Source of the DNA: Prevotella sp.
GTDB lineage: Bacteria; Bacteroidota; Bacteroidia; Bacteroidales; Bacteroidaceae
Length of the DNA: 36,026 nucleotides
NCBI GenBank assembly: GCA_017650905.1
Contig: JAGCDZ010000054.1
Span: 1 to 36,026, forward strand
Direction of reading: 5' to 3'
Shown: piece by piece, positions 1 to 6,968 of the stretch
Layout: each line of letters starts with the position of its first letter
How positions within the stretch are numbered: position 1 is the stretch's first letter
The notes under the pieces: model-generated
What the model saw: the letters and a program-made list of their open reading frames with translations, nothing else
What the model was told of the DNA's origin: nothing
The model's database searches: none
Made by a program: the position numbers and the translations under genes

Positions 1-1
1 A

Positions 2-487
2 CATCTGGACGCCAAGCGCAATCACATCCATCGTTTCCGTGCGGAGCATCCTGATTTTGAATATCGTCCTTTAACGCCGGAATACTTTGACGAATGTCGC
101 CGACTTACGGAAATATGGTTGGGGGATAAAAATGCCAGCGATACCATAGATGTTGAAAAACAGGTGATGGAGACCATCTTTTCGAATTGGGACGCTCTCG
201 GCATGATAGGCGGAAGCATCTTCGTGGACGGTCGTATGGTGGCTTTCACATACGGCTCCGCTGTCACAACCGACACCTTTGACGTCTGTGTGGAGAAAGC
301 CGATCGCCATGTGGAGGGTGCTTTTACCATCATCAACCAGCAGTTCGCCGAGCATCTGCCTGAGCAATATGTCTATCTTAACCGCGAAGAAGATATGGGA
401 ATCCCAGGTCTTCGCCAAGCGAAATTGTCGTATCACCCAGAAATACTATTGACCTACAATGTCGTACATATTACAAAGAATGACTGA
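2..487 (+). CDS. DUF2156 protein, 3' part (5' end outside window)
   Basis: The reading frame is open from the left edge, so the gene begins upstream; the visible part encodes about 161 residues. The visible start HLDAKRNHIHRF, followed by EYRPLTPEYF, resembles the DUF2156 family, which is related to the C-terminal GNAT-like domain of phosphatidylglycerol lysyltransferases. Further family-like segments are GGSIFVDGRMVAFTYGS, YVYLNREEDMGIPGLRQAK and the C-terminal SYHPEILLTY. In Bacteroidota the substrate of these cytosolic proteins is generally unknown, so no reaction is assigned. The next gene starts inside this one, which suggests translational coupling. An internal TTG at 119 could be taken for a start, but the family-like sequence continues upstream of it. 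Confidence 0.85.
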   Translation, partial: HLDAKRNHIHRFRAEHPDFEYRPLTPEYFDECRRLTEIWLGDKNASDTIDVEKQVMETIFSNWDALGMIGGSIFVDGRMVAFTYGSAVTTDTFDVCVEKADRHVEGAFTIINQQFAEHLPEQYVYLNREEDMGIPGLRQAKLSYHPEILLTYNVVHITKND

Positions 488-941
488 AGATGACGCGCCG
501 TTGACCGTTGACTGGATGGTGCAACAATACGATTTTGACCGCGCTGAGGTGGAGTCATGGGTGCAGGACCTGCATTTCAACTGGCCGTTGAGTGTCAAGG
601 CCTTAGATGAAAACGGCCATGTCATTGGGCTGCTCAATATGAGTGATTATCGGATTGAGGAGGAAACGCCGCAGATCCTGAAAGACAAGCCGGAGCTGAT
701 TAAAAGCCTGAACGCTCAGCGGTATATCGCTGTCTTTTCGTTCATCGTGGCTGAAAAATATCGTGGTACCCGATTGAACTACGACATGCTGATGTCAATC
801 ATGTCTGAGTTGAAAACCAAATTCGATTTCATCTTTATTCCCGTGCTGTATCGCCTCAAGACTCATCAATACTGGCAACGCTGGGGTGCAAAAGAGTTTT
901 ACCACGATGAGGATTGCGTGTGTTACAAATTGGATATGTAA
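459..941 (+). CDS. GNAT-like acetyltransferase
   Basis: A 160-residue cytosolic protein resembling the GNAT N-acetyltransferase fold. A central strand (RYIAVFSFIVAEKYRGTR) sits where GNAT motif A, the acetyl-CoA pyrophosphate loop, would be. The usual R/Q-x-x-G-x-G/A is only partly kept (YRGTRLNY), so cofactor binding may be altered. The end (HQYWQRWGAKEFY, then CVCYKLDM) is the usual GNAT C-terminus. With the ATG at 459 it overlaps the DUF2156 gene by 29 bases; an in-frame ATG at 480 would shorten the overlap to 8 bases and is equally plausible. The substrate is unknown. Co-translation with a DUF2156 protein, itself GNAT-like, suggests the two act together. Confidence 0.75.
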   Translation: MSYILQRMTEDDAPLTVDWMVQQYDFDRAEVESWVQDLHFNWPLSVKALDENGHVIGLLNMSDYRIEEETPQILKDKPELIKSLNAQRYIAVFSFIVAEKYRGTRLNYDMLMSIMSELKTKFDFIFIPVLYRLKTHQYWQRWGAKEFYHDEDCVCYKLDM

Positions 942-1001
942 TATCTTCACTTCATAAAATAAAGTGACGATGCAGGTTTCATACAGACGGAAATCCATCG
1001 G

Positions 1002-1028
1002 AAGAATCCATCGTATGCTACGATTCTT
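1002..1028 (-). terminator. Candidate hairpin after the riboswitch operon
   Basis: A 7-bp perfect inverted repeat (AAGAATC/GATTCTT) lies just past the stop of the microprotein gene at 1056. There is no T-tract on either strand, so it could be a processing or RNA-stabilising hairpin instead of an intrinsic terminator. Confidence 0.3.
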
Positions 1029-1055
1029 GGTGTAAAACTATAACGAAGAGATAAA

Positions 1056-1145
1056 CTATGCCTTGTGGTTGTAGTACTTGATGAACATGCCCACACCGAC
1101 GAAGGCCAGCAGGAACTCAAGGGCTACGATGAAAATGTATATCAT
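1056..1145 (-). CDS. 29-residue single-pass membrane microprotein
   Basis: A short frame with ATG (1143-1145) and TAG stop, encoding 29 residues. It starts 20 bases after the stop of the flavodoxin-like gene on the same strand and so lies in the same cobalamin-riboswitch transcript. Residues 2-22 form one hydrophobic helix (MIYIFIVALEF, then LLAFVGVGMFI) containing a single buried acidic residue, Glu10. The tail KYYNHKA is basic, which predicts a cytoplasmic C-terminus by the positive-inside rule. No known family is recognised. It could be a subunit or anchor for the flavodoxin-like partner or part of a small membrane complex, but the sequence does not show its function. Spacing, a clean start and stop and the membrane pattern support a real gene; chance cannot be ruled out at this length. 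Confidence 0.65.
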   Translation of the reverse strand: MIYIFIVALEFLLAFVGVGMFIKYYNHKA

Positions 1146-1165
1146 AATGGTTAAGTTTTGACGGG

Positions 1166-1567
1166 TTAAAGGTTCGGTGATACTGCGCACACCCAATTGT
1201 CGAGGTTCCACCCGGACGTGTCGGCATAGAGCTGGTCACCAACGATGTGCGCTCCGTTTTGTCTGAGCTCGCTATTGAACGCTTCGGCATAGATGCCATT
1301 GTCCTGACTATTGCCCAAGGCCACCATGACAGCGACATTCTTGCCACTCAGGCTGGCACCACGGAACATCTGGCAGGCGTACTGCCAATGGGGTGACAAC
1401 GGGCCATCGGCCTGAAACTCAACGGCAAGGACAAGACTCTGAGAGTTCTCAATCTGCCTGATGTTCATACTCTGGACGCTGACGGTCTCAGCCCCCAACT
1501 TGTCGGCTATCTCTTCAGCAATAGCCTGACAGCTGTCGTACACGACGACGATTGATTCATGTTTCAT
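1166..1567 (-). CDS. Flavodoxin-like protein lacking the usual FMN phosphate loop
   Basis: A 133-residue cytosolic protein with the order of secondary structure expected of a short-chain flavodoxin: strand 1 (ESIVVVYDS), helix 1 (AIAEEIADKLGA), then SGKNVAVMVALGNSQ and FNSELRQNGAHIVGD, matching the conserved GKxVAxFGLGD and LxxxGAxxVG parts of flavodoxins. The T/S-x-T-G-x-T phosphate loop that should follow strand 1 is missing: YDSCQAIA runs straight into the helix. The FMN-stacking Trp loop (PTWG) is replaced by VEFQADGPLS. FMN binding is therefore doubtful. Flavodoxins can reduce cobalamin for methionine synthase or for adenosylation, which would fit control by the upstream cobalamin riboswitch, but the degenerate loop means a redox role must not be assumed. 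A fold-sharing corrinoid-binding role is an alternative. Confidence 0.82.
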   Translation of the reverse strand: MKHESIVVVYDSCQAIAEEIADKLGAETVSVQSMNIRQIENSQSLVLAVEFQADGPLSPHWQYACQMFRGASLSGKNVAVMVALGNSQDNGIYAEAFNSELRQNGAHIVGDQLYADTSGWNLDNWVCAVSPNL

Positions 1568-1593
1568 ATCTCAATATCATTGAATAGTCGATG

Positions 1594-1628
1594 AAAAGGG
1601 GAAACGTTGTCTCACGACAGGCTGCCCC
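1594..1628 (-). promoter_or_regulatory. GC-rich hairpin before the flavodoxin-like gene, possible expression platform
   Basis: On the minus strand, GGGG and CCCC close a structured segment with an inner GTC/GAC helix and are followed by TTTT, about 26 bases before the ATG. It resembles an intrinsic terminator and could be the switch read by the cobalamin riboswitch. The inner helix is imperfect, so this is tentative. Confidence 0.35.
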
Positions 1629-1771
1629 GTAAAACTTATATAATAATACACGTATGCGCACAGTTGCGCTGATAAAAAGAGAGACTACAATGCATGACAG
1701 TCCTTCCTGGACATTATTCCATAAAAATATGCTTGCGCCTCACACCCTTACATCGAGGGTCGTTTGGCATG

Positions 1772-2018
1772 TTACCGACAAAGGCTGGTCTTCAGACTTT
1801 CCTCCACTCCCAAGCGCCTTCTCGAGCAAATACTCAATGGCGTGTTTTAGCGAGGGCAAAGCCGAATACATTCGAGCTTTGCAGAGCGTGAACGTCATCG
1901 AACGAAATTCAATGGCGTTTATGCTTAGGAGCCATAATGGAGTTCACTGCTGCGGGACAGTCGGGGATTCACACCCCAGTTCCCAATTAAGCACAGCTAA
2001 GTGCACCTTTACGGGTGA
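1772..2018 (-). promoter_or_regulatory. Cobalamin (B12) riboswitch
   Basis: Read on the minus strand, the segment shows the conserved cobalamin-aptamer blocks in order: GGTGC with a following GCTTAAT and GGGAAC (about 1979-2008); GGGGTGTGAATCCCC (about 1963-1977); CTGTCCCGCAGCAGTGA (about 1945-1961); a long variable P6 arm; and the B12 box AAGTCTGAAGACCAGCC (about 1783-1799), a close match to AGCCAGGAGACCTGCC. P1 can form between CCGTAAAGG (about 2006-2014) and CCTTTGTCGG (about 1775-1784). A hairpin just downstream (ACCCT/AGGGT, 1743-1759) may be the P13 arm. The flavodoxin-like gene starts about 200 bases downstream on the same strand. Known riboswitches of this class lower expression when cobalamin is abundant. 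The exact ends are approximate. Confidence 0.95.
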
Positions 2019-2038
2019 CTCTTTTCAGAATCACGATG

Positions 2039-2070
2039 CAAAGATAGTACAAATCGAGTGAAAAACCAAA
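2039..2070 (-). promoter_or_regulatory. Promoter of the cobalamin-riboswitch transcript
   Basis: On the minus strand the -7 box TATCTTTG (2039-2046) is preceded by TTTG (2067-2070) with exactly 20 bases between them, a full match to the Bacteroidota sigma-ABfr promoter. It lies about 20 bases upstream of the aptamer. Confidence 0.85.
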
Positions 2071-2126
2071 TTTTATTTGAGTTTTTCCGAGATGCAGCCT
2101 ATCTTCGACCTCAAATAAGGTCAAAG
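2039..2126. repeat. Diverged single copy of the promoter-bearing repeat
   Basis: This stretch can be aligned along its length with the 73-bp tandem units at 17603-17832. Shared blocks are CAAAGATA, ACCAAATTT, TATTTGAGT, a TTTTCCGA/TTTTCGA block, TATCT with GAC, and the closing GTCAAAG. In both places the -7 and -33 boxes are at the same distance and face the minus strand. A short palindrome (GACCT/AGGTC) near 2119-2122 is specific to this copy. Confidence 0.6.
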
Positions 2127-2213
2127 TTACTACTTTTTCATGAAAGTTCGCGCGTTTTTCTAATCTTTTTTGAATTATGCAGGCAATGATAGCGATAATT
2201 CAGTAATTATCAC

Positions 2214-2221
2214 TATCTTTG
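2214..2221 (+). promoter_or_regulatory. -7 box of the pheC-like operon
   Basis: TATCTTTG ends 13 bases before the ATG at 2235, giving a very short leader. No TTTG is present at the expected upstream distance, so the -33 element is weak. Confidence 0.65.
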
Positions 2222-2234
2222 CAAATAAAAATAA

Positions 2235-3071
2235 ATGAAAAAGAAGAAAACATGGATTTGGGTGCTTGCTGCCATCTTTTGCATTTGCACCACTTGTATA
2301 ACGACTTGCTGCATCAGCAGTGACGATAATCCTGTTGTTGAGACACAGCAGCCCACCATACAACGCATCATTGAGCGAGGCAAACTGCTGGCAGGAACCA
2401 CTGGAGACTATCGACCTCTCTCGTACCGCGAGGCCAACGGTAACTACTGGGGCTTCGGCATTGAAATGGCAGAGAAGATAGCCGAGCGTATCGGTGTAGG
2501 CATTGAATTCGTACAAACCTCATGGCCAACGTTGACTGCCGATGTGCTGACAGAACCACAGACTTTTGACCTCGCCATCGGTGGCATCACCATTACCGAC
2601 ACACGAAAGGAGTCGATGCTGATGAGTGAAGGTTATCTGGCCAATGGCAAGACCATCATTTGCCGTTCATCAGAAGCTGACCGCTACAAATCTCTGGCAG
2701 ATTTAGACAAGCCAGAAGTGCGCGTGATGGTGAACCCGGGAGGACTTAACGAGAAGTTTGCCAATGAGAATCTCACTCATGCCACCATCATCGTCTATCA
2801 GAAGAACGAGGAAATCCCCAATCAGGTGGCCGAGGGCAATGCCGACGTGATGATTACCGAAATAACTGAGGCTCCGTGGTATGTGCAGAATGACCCACGC
2901 CTCGCTGCACCGCTCATAAACACTCCTTTCACCCATGGAGAGATTGGTGTGCTGATGCGCAAAGGTCAGGATGATTTGCTACAAATTGTCAATAACACCA
3001 TCCGCCAAATGAAATCGGATGGCACGCTCCGTCGTTTACATGAGAAGTACGGATTAGTATACGCATATTAG
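2235..3071 (+). CDS. pheC: Periplasmic cyclohexadienyl dehydratase, PheC-like (SBP3 fold)
   Basis: A 278-residue exported protein of the family 3 solute-binding fold. It closely resembles Pseudomonas PheC, which converts prephenate to phenylpyruvate and arogenate to phenylalanine. Shared segments include TTGDYRPLSYRE, SWPTL, AIGGITITDTRKE, a NPGGLNEKFANENL loop and ADVMITEITEAPW. Arg124 is the carboxylate-binding Arg of this fold. Glu212 aligns with the Glu reported as the general acid in Pseudomonas PheC, which favours enzyme over transporter component, as does the absence of ABC transporter genes nearby. The N-terminus is a hydrophobic export signal crowded with Cys (16, 18, 21, 25, 26), so it may be a lipoprotein with uncertain modification site. 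It is followed 11 bases later by a thioesterase gene. An amino-acid-binding protein is the alternative. Confidence 0.82.
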   Translation: MKKKKTWIWVLAAIFCICTTCITTCCISSDDNPVVETQQPTIQRIIERGKLLAGTTGDYRPLSYREANGNYWGFGIEMAEKIAERIGVGIEFVQTSWPTLTADVLTEPQTFDLAIGGITITDTRKESMLMSEGYLANGKTIICRSSEADRYKSLADLDKPEVRVMVNPGGLNEKFANENLTHATIIVYQKNEEIPNQVAEGNADVMITEITEAPWYVQNDPRLAAPLINTPFTHGEIGVLMRKGQDDLLQIVNNTIRQMKSDGTLRRLHEKYGLVYAY

Positions 3072-3082
3072 CAAGAACTGAT

Positions 3083-3571
3083 ATGAAGAAGATAATAAAC
3101 CCTTGGCGCAACCATCCTGAGTACAACTGCTTCGGCTGTTGTCCAGACAATCCCATCGGACTTCATTTGGAGTTCTATGAGGATGGAGATTATATCGTAA
3201 GTAAATGGAATCCACAGCATAATTATCAGGGATGGGTGAACACCATACACGGTGGAATCCTAAGTACACTGATTGATGAAGTGTGTGGGTGGGTGGTCAC
3301 ACGTAAGCTACAGACTAGCGGCTATACCGTACAACTGAATGTGAAGTTCCGCAAGGCAGTTTCTACAACAGAGCCAGAGTTGACCATTCGGGCGAAGGTC
3401 ACAAAACAGGTTCGGAATTTGGTGTATATCAATGCGGAGATAACCAACTCGAAGGGAGAACTCTGCAACGAGGGCGAAGTTGTCTACTTCCTAATGAACC
3501 AAGAAAAAGCTAAGGAAATGGGGTTTATTCGTTGTGAAGTAAAAGAGTTATATGAAGAAGAAAGATCATAA
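3083..3571 (+). CDS. PaaI-like hotdog-fold thioesterase
   Basis: A 162-residue cytosolic protein of the 4HBT/PaaI hotdog superfamily, which hydrolyses acyl-CoA thioesters. The motif HGGILSTLIDEVCGW (His56-Gly-Gly, Asp65, Glu66) is the usual active-site turn and helix; the next strands (TVQLNVKFRKAV, ELTIRAKV) complete the hotdog sheet. The N-terminal CFGCCPDNPIGL block is common in this subfamily. The start 11 bases after the PheC-like stop implies co-transcription. Phenylacetyl-CoA-type substrates would fit a phenylalanine/phenylpyruvate neighbour, but that is guesswork. It converges on the GH115 gene with only six bases between the stops and no terminator hairpin seen. Confidence 0.85.
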   Translation: MKKIINPWRNHPEYNCFGCCPDNPIGLHLEFYEDGDYIVSKWNPQHNYQGWVNTIHGGILSTLIDEVCGWVVTRKLQTSGYTVQLNVKFRKAVSTTEPELTIRAKVTKQVRNLVYINAEITNSKGELCNEGEVVYFLMNQEKAKEMGFIRCEVKELYEEERS

Positions 3572-3577
3572 CGAAGC

Positions 3578-5974
3578 TTATTGATAGGTAATCTTCTGGA
3601 TAATCTGACCTGAATCAACAATCGAGAGGGTGATGACATGATTGTGACGAGCTTTGTCGAGAGGCTGTGTCACGACGAACTCCTTGCGGTTTTCGAGCAC
3701 TTGTATCTTCCACTCATCCCCCCACTCCTTGAAAATGTTCTCACAAACCTCTGCTTTACCATGATCTACGCTGACCGAGAAGCGGTTGCTGCGGTCGGTA
3801 GCCACAGGCCACATCGGAACCACGGAGATACAAAGTGAAATGGAATCAGCATTCTTGGGAAGTGTATTGACAGGGATGGCGATGTCGATACTTCCTGTGG
3901 TTTGCAAGTCAAGTGGCTGACCTAATTGGAGTGCTATCCAGTCGGTGCCGATACCTTCGAGCAAACGGAACGGCTCAGATACTTTGAGCGATGCAAGATC
4001 AATCTGATGGTGGTACTCAGGATGATGTTGACTATCGGGCAGACGATAGGCATCTGTTGGTTTGTCAGAATATTCCGGCATCTGGTGATAGAGTGCCGTA
4101 TAGCCAGGCGGCACTTCCGAAATCATCTGATTCCACTTGCCGTCGAGTTGCGTATTGTAGCGTTCCAGAAGTCTTTCTATTTCACGGCAGGCATCCTTCG
4201 ACTGCTCAGCATACAGACTATTGCCCGTTTCATGATTGGCCTGGGCATAGAGGAATTTACGGTTCATCTGGTAGGCGGAATGCACCGCATAGCCCAGCAT
4301 TTCGAAAAGAGCAGGTCGAAGTTCGGGCGACAGTTCACACTCTATGGCATCATAGGCAAAACAGATATCCTGATAGTCAGTCAACCGCTTCTGTGCAGTA
4401 CCCGTCTGGAAGGAGAAATCGGTATCGTGCAAACGACTGTTCTCCTCGCTATCCCACTCTATCTCATAGCCCATAAACTCAGGCTTACGATTCCAGGCCA
4501 AGCGATAGTAATTATCGAGGATAAACTGGAATGTCGGCAGGTGCTTCATACCAAACTCCTTGGCCAGCCATTTGGCCTGATAGTGGTTCACATTGTTATA
4601 GTTGAACGCTTTGAAGTCGTAGGCCATATCGAAAAAATGCTGCATTTCAATTTCCATCGGCTTGATGTCACCCACGTTGAGCAGCCAGTATCGGTCGGCA
4701 CCCGCATCGTAGGCTTTCTTCAGTTCCTCGTACATCAGCATAGGGGCAGTGGTCGGAATCCACAGATTATCGTGGGGCGTGCCGAGATAGGAGATATGAT
4801 AATACACACCGCTGTGTCCGTTGCGCCGTTGCTCTGCCGCGTTGCTCACCCGCTTCATATAGCCGTAATTGTCGTCTGGCCATACGAGGGTGATATCCTC
4901 CGGCACACGAAGACCTGTGTCATAGATGTCGAGTGTCTCCTTGTAGGGCACAAAGATCTGTGGCAGCTTATCGGCCTTCTTATGTTTGTATTTCACAAGA
5001 ATCTCGCGTTGTTTAGCAAAGACTTTTTCCAATGTACGGGCACGGTCTTTGGGGTCAGTACTTCCCTTCATTGCCTCGTCGTGCAGACCACGCATGCCCA
5101 TCGTATAGATATTGTCGTACTGGGCGGTCTCACGGATGCGGTCGTCGAGTTTCTTCAGGATGGTCGCACTATTGGTCTCATAGTTCCACTCGCCGTCACG
5201 TGCCTTGTCCCATTCCGAAGGTGCAGCATTGTTGAAGAGCAACGGTTCACAGTGGCTAGTAGTGATCATGATGCCCCACTTGTCGGCCATCTTCTGACTC
5301 TCAGGATGCGAATAAAAGGCACCTGTGCAGGTATGCATGGCCGGAGCGAGCATATTGCCCTTCAGGCGAAGGATCAGTTCGCAGACGCGGTCGTAAGTCT
5401 TGGGTCCAATATCGCCCAACTCTTTTTCAAAGGTCTTTGCCGACCAAGTCTTCAGGCCCCAGTCCTCATCGTTGATGAAGATGCCTCGATATTTCACGCT
5501 GGGCGACTGACTGACATAGTTCTCCACAAAGTCATAGACACGCTTGTTTGTCTTATCGATGGGTATATCGGCAAACCAGTACCACGGACTGACACCGATG
5601 GCCGCGCTCACATGTAGCACACCGTAAGCCAGACCACGCGCATCAGAGCCGGTAATGTATATATTACCATCCTTGGTGTCGATGGCATAGCGCTCCCAAG
5701 CACCCCGCAGTTCGCGGTGACGGCCAGTCTTCGCCAACGTACCAATATTAATGGCAACTCCACTGACCTTCCGGGTACTTATCCCTGGTCTCATGCCCGA
5801 AACGCGCTCGATGTCATCGGCCAATACCTGCGCCATCTGCTTCACCAGCGGCATGTCGCTATCATGATATACGATGGTTGCCTTGGTGAGATCCACAGAT
5901 GCCATCTTCTGTTGACCGTTCGCAAATCCTATTATCAGGAAGCACGCGATACAAGTAGTCAATATTCGCTTCAT
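3578..5974 (-). CDS. GH115 alpha-glucuronidase (first copy)
   Basis: A 798-residue exported glycoside hydrolase of family GH115, whose members remove glucuronic or 4-O-methylglucuronic acid side chains from xylan, including internal positions. A signal peptide (MKRILTTCIACFLIIGFANG) predicts export to the periplasm. Family-characteristic segments in order are YAIDTKDGNIYITGSDARG, GVSPWYWFADIPI, KYRGIFINDEDWGL, APAMHTCTG, TTSHCEPLLF, MGMRGLHDEAM, FVPYKE, VWPDDNYGYMKR and GVYYHISYLGTPHDN. The C-terminal region beyond about residue 640 matches the beta-rich domain of the family. Length is near the lower end of GH115 enzymes. It lies 48 bases downstream of the isomerase-like gene and shares its promoter. 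A second GH115 at 15305-17575 has the same motifs but differs widely outside them, so this is no recent duplication. Confidence 0.93.
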   Translation of the reverse strand: MKRILTTCIACFLIIGFANGQQKMASVDLTKATIVYHDSDMPLVKQMAQVLADDIERVSGMRPGISTRKVSGVAINIGTLAKTGRHRELRGAWERYAIDTKDGNIYITGSDARGLAYGVLHVSAAIGVSPWYWFADIPIDKTNKRVYDFVENYVSQSPSVKYRGIFINDEDWGLKTWSAKTFEKELGDIGPKTYDRVCELILRLKGNMLAPAMHTCTGAFYSHPESQKMADKWGIMITTSHCEPLLFNNAAPSEWDKARDGEWNYETNSATILKKLDDRIRETAQYDNIYTMGMRGLHDEAMKGSTDPKDRARTLEKVFAKQREILVKYKHKKADKLPQIFVPYKETLDIYDTGLRVPEDITLVWPDDNYGYMKRVSNAAEQRRNGHSGVYYHISYLGTPHDNLWIPTTAPMLMYEELKKAYDAGADRYWLLNVGDIKPMEIEMQHFFDMAYDFKAFNYNNVNHYQAKWLAKEFGMKHLPTFQFILDNYYRLAWNRKPEFMGYEIEWDSEENSRLHDTDFSFQTGTAQKRLTDYQDICFAYDAIECELSPELRPALFEMLGYAVHSAYQMNRKFLYAQANHETGNSLYAEQSKDACREIERLLERYNTQLDGKWNQMISEVPPGYTALYHQMPEYSDKPTDAYRLPDSQHHPEYHHQIDLASLKVSEPFRLLEGIGTDWIALQLGQPLDLQTTGSIDIAIPVNTLPKNADSISLCISVVPMWPVATDRSNRFSVSVDHGKAEVCENIFKEWGDEWKIQVLENRKEFVVTQPLDKARHNHVITLSIVDSGQIIQKITYQ

Positions 5975-6022
5975 ATTCTTTTGACTCGTGATTTAAATTG
6001 CCTCTCAATAGAAACATTGCAT

Positions 6023-6847
6023 TTAAGAATCATAACGGATTTCCCGCACATACCGTACACTGGAGATGTACTCCTCATCGGTGGTGAGATGCTCGATAAT
6101 CATGGGCATGCGGGGATTCTCAGCAGTGGCCAAACGGAGATAGCGTTGTAAATCCAAGGTGCCCTGGCCGCAGGCGCACTCCTCAAGTTGGAAGGTGTAT
6201 TCGGATTTGAGGCGTATGTCTTTCAGATGGCAGCTGACGATGGTGCCACGTAGTTTCTGGAAGCACTCCTCGAGAAACTCATCATTGAAGAAATAACGAC
6301 GCGGCGTGGTAATCATGTTCACCACATCGAGATGGGTACCGAACTCTGGTCGATCTACAGCCTCTATCAGGCGCAAGTACTCGTCAGGACTACTGGGTAT
6401 CATCCAGGGCATCGACTCGATGCAGAACTTGCTATGACGGGGCCGAGCGGTGTCGATAATCTGACGGATCATCGAGACGGCCATGTCCCAAAGCTCGGAG
6501 CTGAAGTTTTCGCGATAGCCACCATCCCAGCGTGGACCATAGGGAGTGCCTACCACATTCACGCAACAGGCTGCACCGATGGCATCGGCCATGCGGAGCT
6601 GACAGATGGCGTAGTCAATCCAATGTTGACGCTCGTCAGGGTCGGCAGCCAGTGTATTACGCCACACGCCTACCTCGGCGATGGTGAGCCCTACCTCATC
6701 AGCAGCCTGCTTATAAGCCATAAAAGTATCCTCGCCGTCATCACAACTCACGGGGAAATTCACGGTCTGGAGGCCCAAGGCCTTGTGCTTTGCAGCCCAC
6801 TCTTGCGGTGAGCCATGTACTAATGATGATGAAATGCCTAAATACAT
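6023..6847 (-). CDS. Sugar isomerase/epimerase-like TIM barrel (AP_endonuc_2 family)
   Basis: A 274-residue cytosolic protein of the xylose isomerase-like TIM-barrel superfamily. The expected metal-binding residues are present on successive strands: Glu144 (FCIESMPWM), Asp174 (THLDVVNM), His207 (SCHLKD) and Glu252 (IIEHL). The family includes sugar and sugar-acid isomerases and epimerases and cannot be subdivided by eye. It is the first gene of a two-gene transcript with GH115, so a role in processing (methyl)glucuronate or a derived sugar acid is reasonable but inferred. The ATG at 6845-6847 lies about 20 bases downstream of a perfect promoter, which supports the start. Confidence 0.85.
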   Translation of the reverse strand: MYLGISSSLVHGSPQEWAAKHKALGLQTVNFPVSCDDGEDTFMAYKQAADEVGLTIAEVGVWRNTLAADPDERQHWIDYAICQLRMADAIGAACCVNVVGTPYGPRWDGGYRENFSSELWDMAVSMIRQIIDTARPRHSKFCIESMPWMIPSSPDEYLRLIEAVDRPEFGTHLDVVNMITTPRRYFFNDEFLEECFQKLRGTIVSCHLKDIRLKSEYTFQLEECACGQGTLDLQRYLRLATAENPRMPMIIEHLTTDEEYISSVRYVREIRYDS

Positions 6848-6867
6848 AATCTATCCTAAATTCGTTG

Positions 6868-6899
6868 CAAATATAGCAATAATTCCGTAAATTTCCAAA
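6868..6899 (-). promoter_or_regulatory. Promoter of the isomerase-GH115 operon
   Basis: On the minus strand TATATTTG (6868-6875) has TTTG (6896-6899) exactly 20 bases upstream. It is back to back with the plus-strand promoter of the dCache gene, only a few bases apart. Confidence 0.8.
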
Positions 6900-6904
6900 A
6901 TCCG

Positions 6905-6935
6905 TTGCTTTTTACAAGTTTTTTTTGTATCTTTG
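6905..6935 (+). promoter_or_regulatory. Promoter of the dCache-SpoIIE operon
   Basis: TTG (6905-6907) and TATCTTTG (6928-6935) are separated by 20 bases. Because the -7 box overlaps a TTG codon at 6933, that codon cannot be the start of the downstream protein; the ATG at 6969 is. Confidence 0.8.
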
Positions 6936-6968
6936 CAGCCGAGAAAAGTCAAACACAGCATTGATTCT

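Noticed and set aside
947-967. TCACTT/AAGTGA hairpin after the GNAT-like gene
   Set aside because: Only six AT-rich pairs and no T-tract; too weak to call a terminator.
1654-2061. Plus-strand ORF of 135 codons
   Set aside because: It lies antisense to the cobalamin aptamer and its promoter; the translated sequence has low coding character and its apparent pattern comes from conserved RNA blocks.
2235-3071. ABC transporter substrate-binding protein
   Set aside because: No permease or ATPase genes nearby, and the PheC-type segments and Glu212 favour the dehydratase; still the main alternative.
3926-5617. Plus-strand ORF of 563 codons
   Set aside because: Antisense shadow of the GH115 gene, whose protein has clear family motifs and a signal peptide.
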